NCBI RefSeq assembly: GCF_029439455.1
Contig: NZ_JAQFVG010000248.1
Location: forward strand, 36,477 to 100,476
Direction of reading: 5' to 3'
Length of the DNA stretch: 64,000 nucleotides
DNA from: Caballeronia sp. BR00000012568055
GTDB lineage: Bacteria > Pseudomonadota > Gammaproteobacteria > Burkholderiales > Burkholderiaceae
The stretch's first letter is position 1, and every line of letters starts with the position of its first letter. Made by a program: the position numbers and the translations under genes. This document shows, piece after piece, positions 45,005-53,581 of this stretch. The notes beneath the pieces are model-generated. The model ran no database searches and had not been told where the DNA came from. It saw nothing but the letters and a program-made list of their open reading frames with translations.

Positions 45005-45822
45005 AAGTGCTGATTTCCGTAGATATCGAAGGGATCGCGGGCGTGTTTCATCCCGAGCAGGCGCGCCCCGGCAATCCCGAATACGAACAGGCGCGCCGCT
45101 GGATGTCGCTCGAAGCGAACGCAGCCGTGCAGGGCGCATTCGATGGCGGCGCGTCGCAAGTCTGGGTCAATGATTCACACGGCGGCTTTCGCAATCTGCT
45201 GCCCGATCTGATCGACTCGCGCGCGCGTCTCGTGCTCGGCAAACCGCGCACGCTCGGCATGATGGCGGGACTCGAGGCATCGCCGGAATGTGTGTTCATG
45301 GTCGGTTATCACGCACGCGCGCAGAGTCGCGGCATTCTCGCGCACACGGTCAACAGCACGGCGTTCGCGCGCGTGATGCTCGACGGCGAAGAGGCGGGCG
45401 AAGCGGCGCTGTACGGCGCGCTCGCGAAAGAACGCGGCGCGCGCGTCGCGCTCTTGACGGGCGACGACGTCTTCGGCGCGGAGACCTTGCCCGCGTTTCC
45501 CGGCGCGCAATTCCTCTGCGTGAAGACCGCGCACGGCTATTCGAGCGGTATCACGGAAACCCCCGCGGCCGCCTGTGAGGCGATTCGCCGCGCGGCACAG
45601 GAGAGCATGGAAACATCACGTTCGATGACCCCGCCGCACGCAACGAGCCAGGCGCATCGCTGCGAAATCCGCGCGCAATCGACCGCGTTCGCTGATCTGT
45701 TTTGTCAGTGGCCGACGCTCGAACGCATCGACGCGGTCACGCTCGCTTTCGATGCCCCGAGCGCCGAACATATCGTGCGTACAATCAATTGCCTTTCGGC
45801 AATGTCTTTCATGTTGCGATGA
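45001..45822 (+). CDS. dppA: M55 D-aminopeptidase (DppA type)
   Basis: A 273-residue zinc peptidase like Bacillus DppA, which releases N-terminal D-amino acids. Zinc and catalytic residues line up: D8 and E10 (SVDIEGIAGV), H60 (NDSHGG), H104 (VGYHAR), H115 (GILAHT) and E134 (EEAGE). ATGA overlaps the preceding gene, making it the last gene of the operon. With the isoaspartyl peptidase and the P1 peptidase it gives three peptidases for unusual peptide bonds beside one importer. Confidence 0.92.
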   Translation: MKVLISVDIEGIAGVFHPEQARPGNPEYEQARRWMSLEANAAVQGAFDGGASQVWVNDSHGGFRNLLPDLIDSRARLVLGKPRTLGMMAGLEASPECVFMVGYHARAQSRGILAHTVNSTAFARVMLDGEEAGEAALYGALAKERGARVALLTGDDVFGAETLPAFPGAQFLCVKTAHGYSSGITETPAAACEAIRRAAQESMETSRSMTPPHATSQAHRCEIRAQSTAFADLFCQWPTLERIDAVTLAFDAPSAEHIVRTINCLSAMSFMLR

Positions 45823-45880
45823 ACGCATCAAGTGTCGTTAAAATGGTGTTCTTGCTGCAACACGATCGCAGGCGACGTTC

Positions 45881-46099
45881 ATGCACGACGTAAAGCTGGC
45901 ACATAACGACGACACCGCGCTCGATCCCGCCGATCCGCAACTGGTCATGCGCGGTTCGCTGTTCATCGACGGTCACGAAGCGGGCTGTTGGGAAGCGCGG
46001 CGCGACGGCACGTGGGCCGCGCATCGGAAGCATGAGCAGAACTGGATCGTCGAGTCGAGCAAAGCGGCGCTGATCGAGCGGCTGGCTCATGCGGCCTAA
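45881..46099 (+). CDS. Small conserved hypothetical protein
   Basis: A 72-residue soluble protein (MHDVKLAHNDDTALDPADPQ... DGHEAGCWEARRDGTWAAHR...). The composition is balanced and it sits between two well-defined genes, so it is probably real, but I know no family. Its stop codon is the first TAA of an 11-base tandem repeat. Confidence 0.6.
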   Translation: MHDVKLAHNDDTALDPADPQLVMRGSLFIDGHEAGCWEARRDGTWAAHRKHEQNWIVESSKAALIERLAHAA

Positions 46100-46140
46100 G
46101 CGTGAAATAAGCGTGGCCTAAGCGTGGAATAAGCGTGACT
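46097..46140. repeat. Four tandem 11-base repeats
   Basis: Units TAAGCGTGAAA, TAAGCGTGGCC, TAAGCGTGGAA and TAAGCGTGACT follow each other exactly, then another TAA. The first TAA is the stop codon of the upstream gene. The array sits 28 bases before crcB. Confidence 0.85.
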
Positions 46141-46168
46141 TAACCCTTCAAACCAAGGTTGTCTACCG

Positions 46169-46546
46169 ATGTATCTGTCGATCATCGCCGTGGGGATTGG
46201 CGGCGGGCTGGGCTCGCTGGCGCGTTGGGCGCTGGGCCTGCGCCTCAATACGATTTTTCCGAATCTGCCGCTCGGCACCTTTGCCGCCAATGTCATCGCC
46301 GGATACATCATCGGCGTGGCGGTCGCGTTCTTCGCGCGCTTTCCCGATATCTCCGTGGAGTGGCGTCTGTTCATCATCACAGGGCTGATGGGCGGCCTGT
46401 CAACGTTTTCCACATTCTCGGCGGAAGTGGTCGCGCATCTTCAGCAAGGGCGTTTCGGCTGGGCGCTGACGGAAATCGCGGCGCACGTGGGCGCGTCCTT
46501 GTTGATGACCGCGCTCGGAATCGCCACGGTCGCAGCAGCGAGCTGA
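46169..46546 (+). CDS. crcB: Fluoride channel CrcB/Fluc
   Basis: A 125-residue four-helix inner-membrane protein that expels fluoride as a dual-topology dimer. [45 protein letters not shown] and the pore motif [16 protein letters not shown] are conserved. No fluoride riboswitch is recognisable in the 69 bases upstream, which are mostly the 11-base repeat array. Confidence 0.94.
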   Translation: MYLSIIAVGIGGGLGSLARWALGLRLNTIFPNLPLGTFAANVIAGYIIGVAVAFFARFPDISVEWRLFIITGLMGGLSTFSTFSAEVVAHLQQGRFGWALTEIAAHVGASLLMTALGIATVAAAS

Positions 46547-46632
46547 ACAATTCGTTCGCGATCCGAAGAATATCCGCGTAGTATCGCGTTCTCGTTTTCT
46601 TTTGTGCGTTCATCCACGATCAACGCTCCTCA

Positions 46633-46659
46633 CCGCGCATCCGACGCGGCTTTTTTTTC
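46633..46659 (+). terminator. Rho-independent terminator after crcB
   Basis: CCGCG and CGCGG form a short stem followed by C and eight T residues. Confidence 0.75.
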
Positions 46660-46683
46660 TATTGCAATACAGAAGGTGATGAA

Positions 46684-47157
46684 ATGCCCGAGCTTCCGCT
46701 TTTCGAAATCCGACCATACCGGGCGAGCGATCTCGATGAAGTAATCGAACTATTCGTCCGCTCGGTGCGAGAGATCGCCTCGATGGACTATACGCAGCCG
46801 CAGATCAAGGCGTGGGCGAAGGTGGACCGCGCCGAGTGGGAACAGGCGCGCATGAGCCGGCCGACGTGGGTCGCGATCAAAGACGGCCAGATTGCCGGTT
46901 TTATCGACCTGCAATCGAATGGTTTGATCGACATGTTGTTCGTGCATCCCGAGTTTCAGCGGCAGGGCGTAGCCACGGCGCTGCTCGCGCGCGTGGAAGC
47001 CGAAGCCGGCGAAGCGGATATGCCGGTGCTGCACACGTATTCCAGCCTGACCGCGCAAACGTTTTTCGAAATCAGCGGCTTTACCTTGCTGCTCGCGCGC
47101 AGTGTGGTGGTGCGCGGTGAACGCTTCGTGCAATGTGTCATGGAAAAGCGCCTTTAA
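46684..47157 (+). CDS. GNAT-family N-acetyltransferase
   Basis: A 157-residue GNAT protein: FEIRPYRASDLDEVIELFVRSV at the N terminus, then the core DMLFVHPEFQRQGVATALLARVEAEA with the acetyl-CoA loop QRQGVA. The ending matches the YafP-type group of small acetyltransferases. Substrate unknown. It lies just upstream of hutH but a hairpin terminator separates them. Confidence 0.88.
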   Translation: MPELPLFEIRPYRASDLDEVIELFVRSVREIASMDYTQPQIKAWAKVDRAEWEQARMSRPTWVAIKDGQIAGFIDLQSNGLIDMLFVHPEFQRQGVATALLARVEAEAGEADMPVLHTYSSLTAQTFFEISGFTLLLARSVVVRGERFVQCVMEKRL

Positions 47158-47170
47158 GACGATCGTGCTC

Positions 47171-47178
47171 GTCTAGAC
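47171..47178. promoter_or_regulatory. HutC-like half operator, site 1
   Basis: The palindrome GTCTAGAC sits in the context CTCGTCTAGACAGGATG, which resembles site 2 upstream of hutH in its TAGACAGGATG part. Confidence 0.35.
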
Positions 47179-47181
47179 AGG

Positions 47182-47221
47182 ATGCGGGATAGCTCCAGGG
47201 CGCATTAGGAATATCCCGCAT
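47182..47221 (+). terminator. Rho-independent terminator after the GNAT gene
   Basis: ATGCGGGATA pairs with TATCCCGCAT over a 20-base loop, followed by TTCCTCTT. Confidence 0.6.
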
Positions 47222-47264
47222 TTCCTCTTGTTTCGCTGTCTTTGCCCGTTTAGACTGAGGTCTG

Positions 47265-47279
47265 ACTTGTATAGACAGG
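47265..47279. promoter_or_regulatory. HutC operator, site 2 (upstream of hutH)
   Basis: ACTTGTATAGACAGG is close to the CTTGTAT-ATACAAG type of HutC site known from pseudomonads. It ends 7 bases before the hutH start and overlaps a possible -10 element (TATAGA), so HutC binding would block transcription in the absence of urocanate. Confidence 0.6.
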
Positions 47280-47286
47280 ATGAAAC

Positions 47287-48816
47287 ATGATGATGCTCAC
47301 GCCCGGAAAGCTCACGCTGCCGCAATTGCGCCAGATCGCACGCGGTTCGGACCCGCTGCAACTCGATCCGGCGAGCTTTGCCGCTATCGACGCAAGCGCG
47401 CAAGCGGTCGCGGCAATTGCCGCCAAGGGCGATCCGGCGTACGGCATCAACACGGGTTTCGGGCGGCTCGCCAATACGCATATTCCCGCTGATCAGCTCG
47501 AACTCTTGCAGCGCAATCTGGTGCTGTCGCACGCCGTGGGCGTCGGTGAGCCGATGTCGCGTCCGGTCGTGCGTTTGCTGATGGCGCTCAAACTGTCGAG
47601 CCTCGGGCGCGGTCATTCCGGCATCCGCCGCGAAGTGATCGACGCCCTCATCACGCTGTTCAATGCCGACGTGCTGCCGATCATTCCGGTGAAAGGCTCG
47701 GTCGGCGCATCGGGCGATCTCGCGCCGCTCGCGCATATGTCCACGGTGCTGCTGGGTCTGGGTGAGGTGACCATTCGCGGCGAACGCGCCAGCGCTATCG
47801 ACGGTCTCGCCGTTGCAGGTCTCAAGCCGTTGACGCTGCAAGCCAAGGAAGGTCTGGCGCTGCTCAACGGCACGCAGGCATCCGCCGCGCTCGCGCTTTA
47901 TAACCTCTTTGCAATCGAAGACTTGTTCCGCACCGGCCTGGTCGCGGGCGCGCTGTCGGTGGATGCCGCCGCCGGTTCCGTCGTGCCGTTCGACGCGCGT
48001 ATTCACGAATTGCGCGGCCATCGCGGTCAGATGGATGCGGCGGCGGCGTATCGAACGTTGCTGGAAGGCTCGGGCATCAACCTGTCGCACGCCGATTGCG
48101 AGAAGGTGCAGGACCCGTACAGTCTGCGCTGCCAGCCGCAGGTAATGGGCGCGTGTCTCGATCAGATGCGCCACGCGGCCGATGTGCTGCTGATCGAATC
48201 GAACGCGGTTTCGGATAATCCGCTGATTTTCCCCGACACCGGCGAAGTGCTGTCAGGCGGAAATTTCCACGCAGAACCCGTCGCTTTCGCCGCCGATAAC
48301 CTCGCGCTCGCCGCAGCGGAAATCGGCGCGCTGGCCGAGCGCCGTATCGCCTTGCTGATCGATGCCACCTTGTCCGGCCTGCCGCCGTTCCTCGTGCGCG
48401 ACGGCGGCGTGAATTCCGGCTTTATGATCGCGCATGTGACGGCGGCGGCGCTCGCGTCCGAGAACAAGACGCTGGCGCATCCGGCTTCGGTGGATTCGCT
48501 GCCGACATCGGCGAATCAGGAAGATCATGTGTCGATGGCAACCTTTGCCGCACGCAAGCTCGGCGATATCGCCAGCAATACCGCGAATATTCTCGCCATC
48601 GAATTGCTGGCAGCGGCGCAGGGCGTCGATCTGCGCGCACCGCATCAGACCAGCGCGCGTCTGGCCGAGGTGATGAAAACCTTGCGCGCGCACGTGGCAC
48701 ACTACGACCTTGATCATTACTTCGCGCCGGATATCGCCGCCATCGCGACGCTCGTGCAGGACGGCGAGATTGCGAAGCACAGTCCGTTCGCGTTCACGTC
48801 GGAAATTCGTGGATGA
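47287..48816 (+). CDS. hutH: Histidine ammonia-lyase
   Basis: A 509-residue enzyme deaminating histidine to urocanate. The self-made MIO cofactor comes from A141-S142-G143 in [16 protein letters not shown]. The catalytic loop [12 protein letters not shown] with Y53 and the [19 protein letters not shown] region are present. Three ATGs in a row (47287, 47290, 47293) make the exact start uncertain. It is followed by hutC with a 4-base overlap. No urocanase, imidazolonepropionase or hutG gene follows. Confidence 0.96.
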   Translation: MMMLTPGKLTLPQLRQIARGSDPLQLDPASFAAIDASAQAVAAIAAKGDPAYGINTGFGRLANTHIPADQLELLQRNLVLSHAVGVGEPMSRPVVRLLMALKLSSLGRGHSGIRREVIDALITLFNADVLPIIPVKGSVGASGDLAPLAHMSTVLLGLGEVTIRGERASAIDGLAVAGLKPLTLQAKEGLALLNGTQASAALALYNLFAIEDLFRTGLVAGALSVDAAAGSVVPFDARIHELRGHRGQMDAAAAYRTLLEGSGINLSHADCEKVQDPYSLRCQPQVMGACLDQMRHAADVLLIESNAVSDNPLIFPDTGEVLSGGNFHAEPVAFAADNLALAAAEIGALAERRIALLIDATLSGLPPFLVRDGGVNSGFMIAHVTAAALASENKTLAHPASVDSLPTSANQEDHVSMATFAARKLGDIASNTANILAIELLAAAQGVDLRAPHQTSARLAEVMKTLRAHVAHYDLDHYFAPDIAAIATLVQDGEIAKHSPFAFTSEIRG

Positions 48817-49508
48817 GCACGCCTGCCTATCAGGAAATCAAGGACTATATTCTTCGACGCATTCACGGCGGCGAATGGCGCGAGGGCGATCAGGTGCCCT
48901 CCGAAAACGAATTGGCGCGCGAGTTCAAGGTCGCGCGCATGACGGTCAACCGCGCGTTGCGTGAGTTGACCGCCGAGCAGGTTCTCACGCGCGTGCAGGG
49001 CGCGGGCACTTTCGTCGCGCAGCCGAAATATGCATCGACACTTGTGGAGATTCGGAGCATTTCGGATGAGATCGCGGCGCGTGGGCATCGGTATAGCGCG
49101 AAGGTGCTGCATCTCGGCGCATCGATTGTCGATGAAACTCTGGGCGCGGAAATGCACCTGGCGCACGGCAGTCCGGTGTTTCACTCGCGCGTGCTGCACT
49201 TCGAAAACGACGAACCCGTGCAGATGGAAGAGCGCTACGTGAACCCGGTGCTTGCGCCCGAGTACGCGCGCCAAGACTTTACGACCATCACGCCGAATCA
49301 GTATTTGATGGTCGCCGCGCCCTTGCAGCGCGTGGAATATCGCATCGAAGCATCGATGCCGACAGCGGAAATTCGCCAGGCGCTGGCGATGGCCGAGCAC
49401 GAACCGTGTTTGCTGCTGCATCGGCGGACATGGTCACGGGACGCGGTGGCGTCGGTGGTGAACCTCTGGCATCCGGGCGACCGGCATCAGTTCACCGGGC
49501 ACTTCTGA
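48813..49508 (+). CDS. hutC: HutC repressor of histidine utilisation (GntR family)
   Basis: A 231-residue GntR/UTRA regulator. The winged helix is [53 protein letters not shown]. The UTRA ligand domain shows [23 protein letters not shown] and [22 protein letters not shown], and the C terminus with [16 protein letters not shown] is typical of HutC. The known inducer is urocanate. Cotranscribed with hutH, it probably binds the sites upstream of that gene. Confidence 0.93.
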   Translation: MSTPAYQEIKDYILRRIHGGEWREGDQVPSENELAREFKVARMTVNRALRELTAEQVLTRVQGAGTFVAQPKYASTLVEIRSISDEIAARGHRYSAKVLHLGASIVDETLGAEMHLAHGSPVFHSRVLHFENDEPVQMEERYVNPVLAPEYARQDFTTITPNQYLMVAAPLQRVEYRIEASMPTAEIRQALAMAEHEPCLLLHRRTWSRDAVASVVNLWHPGDRHQFTGHF

Positions 49509-49842
49509 GCGTCGCGCCGGCAATTCTGTCGTGAAGGTGGCGGTTTGCTGGCGAATCGGTAATGACGGGTTTGGGAGTCTTCCACCGCGTGTCGCCTTCA
49601 GTCGGATAAAAATATATAAAAATCAAATGCTTAGTGCGTGATCGCACGCCAGGGCTCCTCACGCACACGAAATGCATTATTGCAACGCCGACAAATATAT
49701 TTCGTGCAAATTGGGGTTTTCCCCGAGACCTTCGCCTCCTAAACTTGTCTTCAAGCGAAACGAAATAAGAAACCGCTTAAAGACTTAAAGCGAATTTCTT
49801 CTTCCGGTTTCGATTTCAAAACAAGACTACTGGAGGTTCATC
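49509..49842 (+). other. Gene-free region between hutC and the DUF4148 gene
   Basis: No coding frame is credible here. Three hairpins can be seen: GTGCG-TGAT-CGCAC (49634-49647), GGGG-TTTT-CCCC (49713-49724) and GAAACCG...CGGTTTC (49769-49811), the last close to the ribosome site of the next gene. The region is AT-rich around 49605-49705. Urocanase and other hut genes, which often follow hutC, are absent. Confidence 0.5.
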
Positions 49843-50163
49843 ATGTTCAAGGCACTCGTTCCGGCACTCGTCATTGCTTCGGCTCTGGCCGCTCCGACTT
49901 TCGCGTTCGCACAAGACAACAGCAACGGCCCGGTGACCCGCGCCGAAGTCCGCGCCGATCTGGTTCGTCTGGAAAAGGCCGGCTACAACCCTTCGACGGA
50001 TCGCGTCGATTATCCGAAGAACATTCAGGCAGCTGAAGCCCGCGTGAATGCGGATCAAGGCAATACGAGCTACGGCGGTTCGACGGCCGGTACGTCGGCA
50101 TCGGGTCCGGCGCGTGCCAACCTGAATATGTCGGACCGTAATTCGGTTTACTTCGGTCATTAA
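49843..50163 (+). CDS. DUF4148 exported protein
   Basis: A 106-residue periplasmic protein with a signal peptide (MFKALVPALVIASALAAPTFAFA-Q). The DUF4148 core follows: NGPVTRAEVRADLVRLEKAGYNPSTDRVDYPKNIQAAEARV. The C-terminal half is Ser/Gly/Thr-rich and probably disordered. Such proteins are abundant in Burkholderia and of unknown function. GGAGG stands 7 bases before the ATG. Confidence 0.9.
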   Translation: MFKALVPALVIASALAAPTFAFAQDNSNGPVTRAEVRADLVRLEKAGYNPSTDRVDYPKNIQAAEARVNADQGNTSYGGSTAGTSASGPARANLNMSDRNSVYFGH

Positions 50164-50310
50164 GTTTTTCGACGTGCCGAAGTTGCAAGAGCAAGTCGCA
50201 GTGTAGGGTGTAGTAAGCAGTTGTAGGCAGTTGGCAGTTCAGCAGAAAGGGCAGTTGTTGCGAGAGAAGCAGGTGCAGTAGCTGTTGTAGCTGTAGCAGT
50301 ACCGCAGTAG

Positions 50311-50348
50311 AAACGCCAGCAGCCAGAATGAGGCCGCTGGCGTTTTTT
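50311..50348. terminator. Rho-independent terminator shared by DUF4148 and VOC genes
   Basis: AAACGCCAGC pairs with GCTGGCGTTT and is followed by a run of T. The last bases overlap the stop codon of the convergent VOC gene. Confidence 0.85.
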
Positions 50349-50763
50349 ATGCCGATGCCTTCGGCGCCTGAATCATCTTCCAGCCGTTGCCCGCCGGATC
50401 GCGGAAGCCCGCATCGATGCTGCCATAGCGATCCATCGGCTCCTGCGTGAACTCGACGCCGCGCGTTTTCAGTTGCTCGTATGTCACGCGACAATCGGCG
50501 ACGGCGAGCACCAGCGGCGGCATCGCGCCTTTGGCGACCATCGCGCGGAGCGTTTGCGCGGTGGCATCGTCGTGAATCGGCGCGCCGGGCGCGAACAGGC
50601 CGAGTTGAAACGACGGCTGTTCCGGATGCACGACGGTAAGCCATCGATACGGCCCGTTCTTCACATCCGTATGCACACGAAAACCGAGCTTATCGACATA
50701 AAACGCGAGCGCTTCGTCCTGGTCATCGACGTAAAGACCGACCACGCTGATACCTTGGTTCAT
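50347..50763 (-). CDS. VOC (glyoxalase/bleomycin resistance) family protein
   Basis: A 138-residue vicinal-oxygen-chelate protein: GISVVGLYVDDQDEALAFYVDKLGFRV, PYRWLTVVHPEQPSFQLGLF, VEFTQEPMDRYGSIDAGFRDPAGNGWKMIQ. The fold is clear; the metal and substrate are not. It overlaps an upstream AraC-family gene by 4 bases, a pairing seen often in proteobacteria. Confidence 0.88.
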   Translation of the reverse strand: MNQGISVVGLYVDDQDEALAFYVDKLGFRVHTDVKNGPYRWLTVVHPEQPSFQLGLFAPGAPIHDDATAQTLRAMVAKGAMPPLVLAVADCRVTYEQLKTRGVEFTQEPMDRYGSIDAGFRDPAGNGWKMIQAPKASA

Positions 50764-51242
50764 GACACCTCCTCAGTTGATGGCGGAAGTGTAGTGCTCG
50801 CGTCGCCGCACCGCTTCTCCAAAACTGCGATGGTGAGATCCGGCCGTTGCGCGGCTTTCAGCACGCACGCCGGCACGCGATCGATCGACGTCATGTCTCC
50901 GCGCGATGCCGTACGCATTTCGCCCGGACTTTTTCCCGTGATATCGCGAAAAATGCGCCCGAACGTGCCGAGACTTTCCCAGCCCGTGGAGAACGCAATC
51001 TGCGTGATGCCGAGGTCGGTATCGCGTAACAAAGTAGTAGCCTGTTCGATACGCCGCGTCAGCAAATAGCGATGCGGCGGCAAGCCGAACGCCCGCTTGA
51101 ACGACCGCGCAAAATGGCTTGCCGATACACCGCTCACTTCGGCCAGCCGCTCGACCGGCCACGCCTCATGCGAGGCCGCATCCATGCGATCTTTCGCACG
51201 CAACAAGCGACGCAAGAGCTTCGGATCTTCGAGCGCCGTCAT
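50760..51242 (-). CDS. AraC-family transcriptional regulator (short form)
   Basis: A 160-residue protein whose helix-turn-helix pair is at the N terminus (WPVERLAEVSGVSASHFARSFKRAFGLPPHRYLLTRRIEQAT; GITQIAFSTGWESLGTFGRIFRDITGKSPGEMR). About 45 residues follow with no known effector domain. It is cotranscribed with the VOC gene (ATGA overlap). A RutR-like TetR gene lies 7 bases upstream on the same strand, so all three may share a transcript. Confidence 0.86.
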   Translation of the reverse strand: MTALEDPKLLRRLLRAKDRMDAASHEAWPVERLAEVSGVSASHFARSFKRAFGLPPHRYLLTRRIEQATTLLRDTDLGITQIAFSTGWESLGTFGRIFRDITGKSPGEMRTASRGDMTSIDRVPACVLKAAQRPDLTIAVLEKRCGDASTTLPPSTEEVS

Positions 51243-51249
51243 CTTCTTT

Positions 51250-51963
51250 TCAACGATTCGACTTCGCGCCGCAAGCGCGAATCACAAGCCGCACGACTTC
51301 TTCGGTCTGCTCATCAAAACCCTTGCTTGTTAGCGCGCGTTTGCCTTTGAGCGCGCGAATCTGCGCGTCGAAATCCGCGTAATGCTGCGTGATGGCCCAG
51401 ATCATGAACATGAACGTTTGCGGATCGACCGGCGCAAGCAGGCCGCGCTCGATCCAGTTTTGAATCACGGTGACGCGTGTGTCGAGCCACGGCTTCACGC
51501 GCTCGTTGAGAATGTCCTGCATATGATGCGCGCCGTGAATGATCTCGCTCGCCCACACTTTCGAACCAAGCGGCCGGCGGCGCGATAACTCCATTTTTGC
51601 GCGCACATATCCGCCGATCGCTTCGACCGGATCGTCGCTGCATTCGAAGGTATCTGCCGCGCGATGCCAGTCCTCGAACAAGTCTTCCAGCACCCGCCGA
51701 TACAGCGCGAGCTTGGTCGGAAAGTAGTAATGCAGATTGGCTTTCGGCAGTCCGGCGCGCTCGGCGATCATCGCGGTACTCGCGCCTTCGAGGCCTTTTT
51801 CAGCAAATACGGCTTCCGCGCACAGCAGCAGTTGCGCTTCGTTGGTCTCGCGTATCTGCGCCTTGCGCCGCCGCAATGGTGGCGTCGGCGCTTCGCTTTC
51901 GGTGATATTTGCAGGCGCTTCGTCGTGTTTCATCGTCATGTCCGAATGCTTGGTGAGCCGCAT
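51250..51963 (-). CDS. TetR-family regulator, RutR-like, of the pyrimidine degradation locus
   Basis: A 237-residue TetR protein: RRKAQIRETNEAQLLLCAEAVFAEKGLEGASTAMIAERAGLPKANLHYYFPTKLALYRRVLEDLFEDW, then YVRAKMELSRRRPLGSKVWASEIIHGA and MFMIWAITQHYADFDAQIR, which resemble RutR. RutR senses uracil or thymine in enterobacteria. Here it is divergent from the pyd genes with a 26-base palindrome in the gap, a strong case for local control. GAGG precedes the ATG. The exact ligand is inferred. Confidence 0.85.
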   Translation of the reverse strand: MRLTKHSDMTMKHDEAPANITESEAPTPPLRRRKAQIRETNEAQLLLCAEAVFAEKGLEGASTAMIAERAGLPKANLHYYFPTKLALYRRVLEDLFEDWHRAADTFECSDDPVEAIGGYVRAKMELSRRRPLGSKVWASEIIHGAHHMQDILNERVKPWLDTRVTVIQNWIERGLLAPVDPQTFMFMIWAITQHYADFDAQIRALKGKRALTSKGFDEQTEEVVRLVIRACGAKSNR

Positions 51964-52116
51964 CGTGCCTCATTCGCAGCGGTAATGCACGCCGCATTGC
52001 AGCGCTGATCCAGTGTGGTGCATCGCGATGCTGCAACGCAATGGCGTGCGCCTCGCTCTGTGCGCCCGCTCCCACGGACTTTTGAAAAGACATTGCGTTG
52101 CTTATTTTAATCGGCT

Positions 52117-52142
52117 AAAACCTGTCCAGTCGGACAAGTTTT
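52117..52142. promoter_or_regulatory. Near-perfect 26-base palindrome, candidate TetR operator
   Basis: The arms AAAACCTGTCC (52117-52127) and GGACAAGTTTT (52132-52142) are inverted repeats with one mismatched pair around a 4-base centre. It lies 84 bases before the amidohydrolase start, between the RutR-like regulator and its probable operon. Confidence 0.65.
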
Positions 52143-52225
52143 GCAGAGAAAAAAGCATGCGCCACGACGCGTGCGCGAAAGCAGGTTCCCTCACAGTCGA
52201 AGTCCTGTCGTAAGGAGCGAGGCGA

Positions 52226-53494
52226 ATGAACGTGGTTTCGGATGCAATCAGAGAGGCTGGTCTCGATACGTCCATCAAGGTCAACGGTCAGCGGCTGTGG
52301 GACAGCCTGATGACGATGGCGAAGATCGGCGCGACCCCGAAGGGCGGCGTCTGCCGTCTCGCATTGACCGATCTGGATAAGGAAGGGCGCGATCTTATCG
52401 TTAGTTGGGCGAAGGAAGCCGGCTGCACGGTAAGCGTCGATCAAATGGGCAACGTCTTTATGCGCCGCGCGGGCCGCAATCCGGACGCGCTGCCGGTCAT
52501 GACCGGTCCGCATGCGGATTCGCAGCCGACGGGCGGACGTTTCGATGGCATTTACGGCGTGCTCGGCGGTCTCGAAGTGATTCGGACTCTGAACGATCTG
52601 TCGATCGAAACCGAGCATCCGGTCGAAGTCGTGATATGGACCAACGAGGAAGGATCGCGTTTCGCGCCTGCCATGGTCGCATCGGGCGTATTCGCGGGCG
52701 TGTTTTCGCTCGATTACGGCCTGTCGCGTAAAGATGTCGATGGCAAGACTATCGGCGAGGAATTGAAGCGAATCGGCTATGCGGGCGATGTGCCGTGTGG
52801 CGGGCGCAAGCTGCATGCGGCGTTCGAACTGCATATTGAACAAGGGCCGATTCTCGAAGCGGAAGACAAGACGATTGGCGTCGTCACGGATGCGCAAGGC
52901 CAGCGCTGGTATGAAATCACGCTGACGGGACAGGAGGCGCACGCCGGTCCTACGCCGATGCCGCGTCGCAAAGACGCCTTGCTTGGCGCGGCGCGCGTGG
53001 TGGATCTGGTGAATCGCATTGGATTGGATAACGCGCCGCTTGCCTGCGCGACGGTCGGCATGATGCAGGTGCATCCGAATTCACGCAACGTGATTCCGGG
53101 CCGCGTATTCTTCACCGTCGATTTTCGCCATCCTGATGATGCCGTGCTCGCACGCATGGATGCCGCGTTGCGAGAAGGCGTTCAGCGTATCGCTGGTGAA
53201 ATTGGTTTGGATACCGAACTAGAGCAAATTTTCTACTACGAGCCGATCAAGTTCGATGCCGCGTGTGTTGCGTCCGTGCGCGCGGCGGCGCAGCGCTTCG
53301 GCTATTCGCATCGCGATATGGTTTCAGGCGCAGGACACGATGCGTGTTATCTCTCGAAAGTCGCGCCGACATCGATGGTGTTCGTGCCTTGCGTCGATGG
53401 CATCAGTCATAACGAAATCGAAGACGCATCGCAGGAATGGATCGAAGCTGGCGCGAACGTGCTGCTTTACGCCATGCTCGAACGGGCTTCTTAA
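52226..53494 (+). CDS. pydC: N-carbamoyl-beta-alanine amidohydrolase (beta-ureidopropionase), M20 family
   Basis: A 422-residue zinc-dependent amidohydrolase of the hydantoinase/carbamoylase group. Metal-site motifs are GPHADSQPTGGRFDGIYGVLGG, WTNEEGSRFAPAM, ELHIEQGPILEAEDKTIGVV and VSGAGHDACYLSKVAPTSMVF. The position, heading a set with dihydropyrimidine dehydrogenase and dihydropyrimidinase, points to the last step of reductive uracil/thymine breakdown, giving beta-alanine, ammonia and CO2. AAGGAGCGAGG is a strong ribosome site. Confidence 0.93.
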   Translation: MNVVSDAIREAGLDTSIKVNGQRLWDSLMTMAKIGATPKGGVCRLALTDLDKEGRDLIVSWAKEAGCTVSVDQMGNVFMRRAGRNPDALPVMTGPHADSQPTGGRFDGIYGVLGGLEVIRTLNDLSIETEHPVEVVIWTNEEGSRFAPAMVASGVFAGVFSLDYGLSRKDVDGKTIGEELKRIGYAGDVPCGGRKLHAAFELHIEQGPILEAEDKTIGVVTDAQGQRWYEITLTGQEAHAGPTPMPRRKDALLGAARVVDLVNRIGLDNAPLACATVGMMQVHPNSRNVIPGRVFFTVDFRHPDDAVLARMDAALREGVQRIAGEIGLDTELEQIFYYEPIKFDAACVASVRAAAQRFGYSHRDMVSGAGHDACYLSKVAPTSMVFVPCVDGISHNEIEDASQEWIEAGANVLLYAMLERAS

Positions 53495-53581
53495 GCGCTT
53501 CTGTTTTATCGATTGATCGAACCGTCCGCACGCTTTAGTGCGGACGGAGAGCACGAATACGTCCTTAAAAAAGGAACGCGT

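Noticed and set aside
46100-46168. Fluoride riboswitch before crcB
   Set aside because: The gap is filled mostly by the 11-base repeats and shows no match to the crcB motif RNA that I can recognise.
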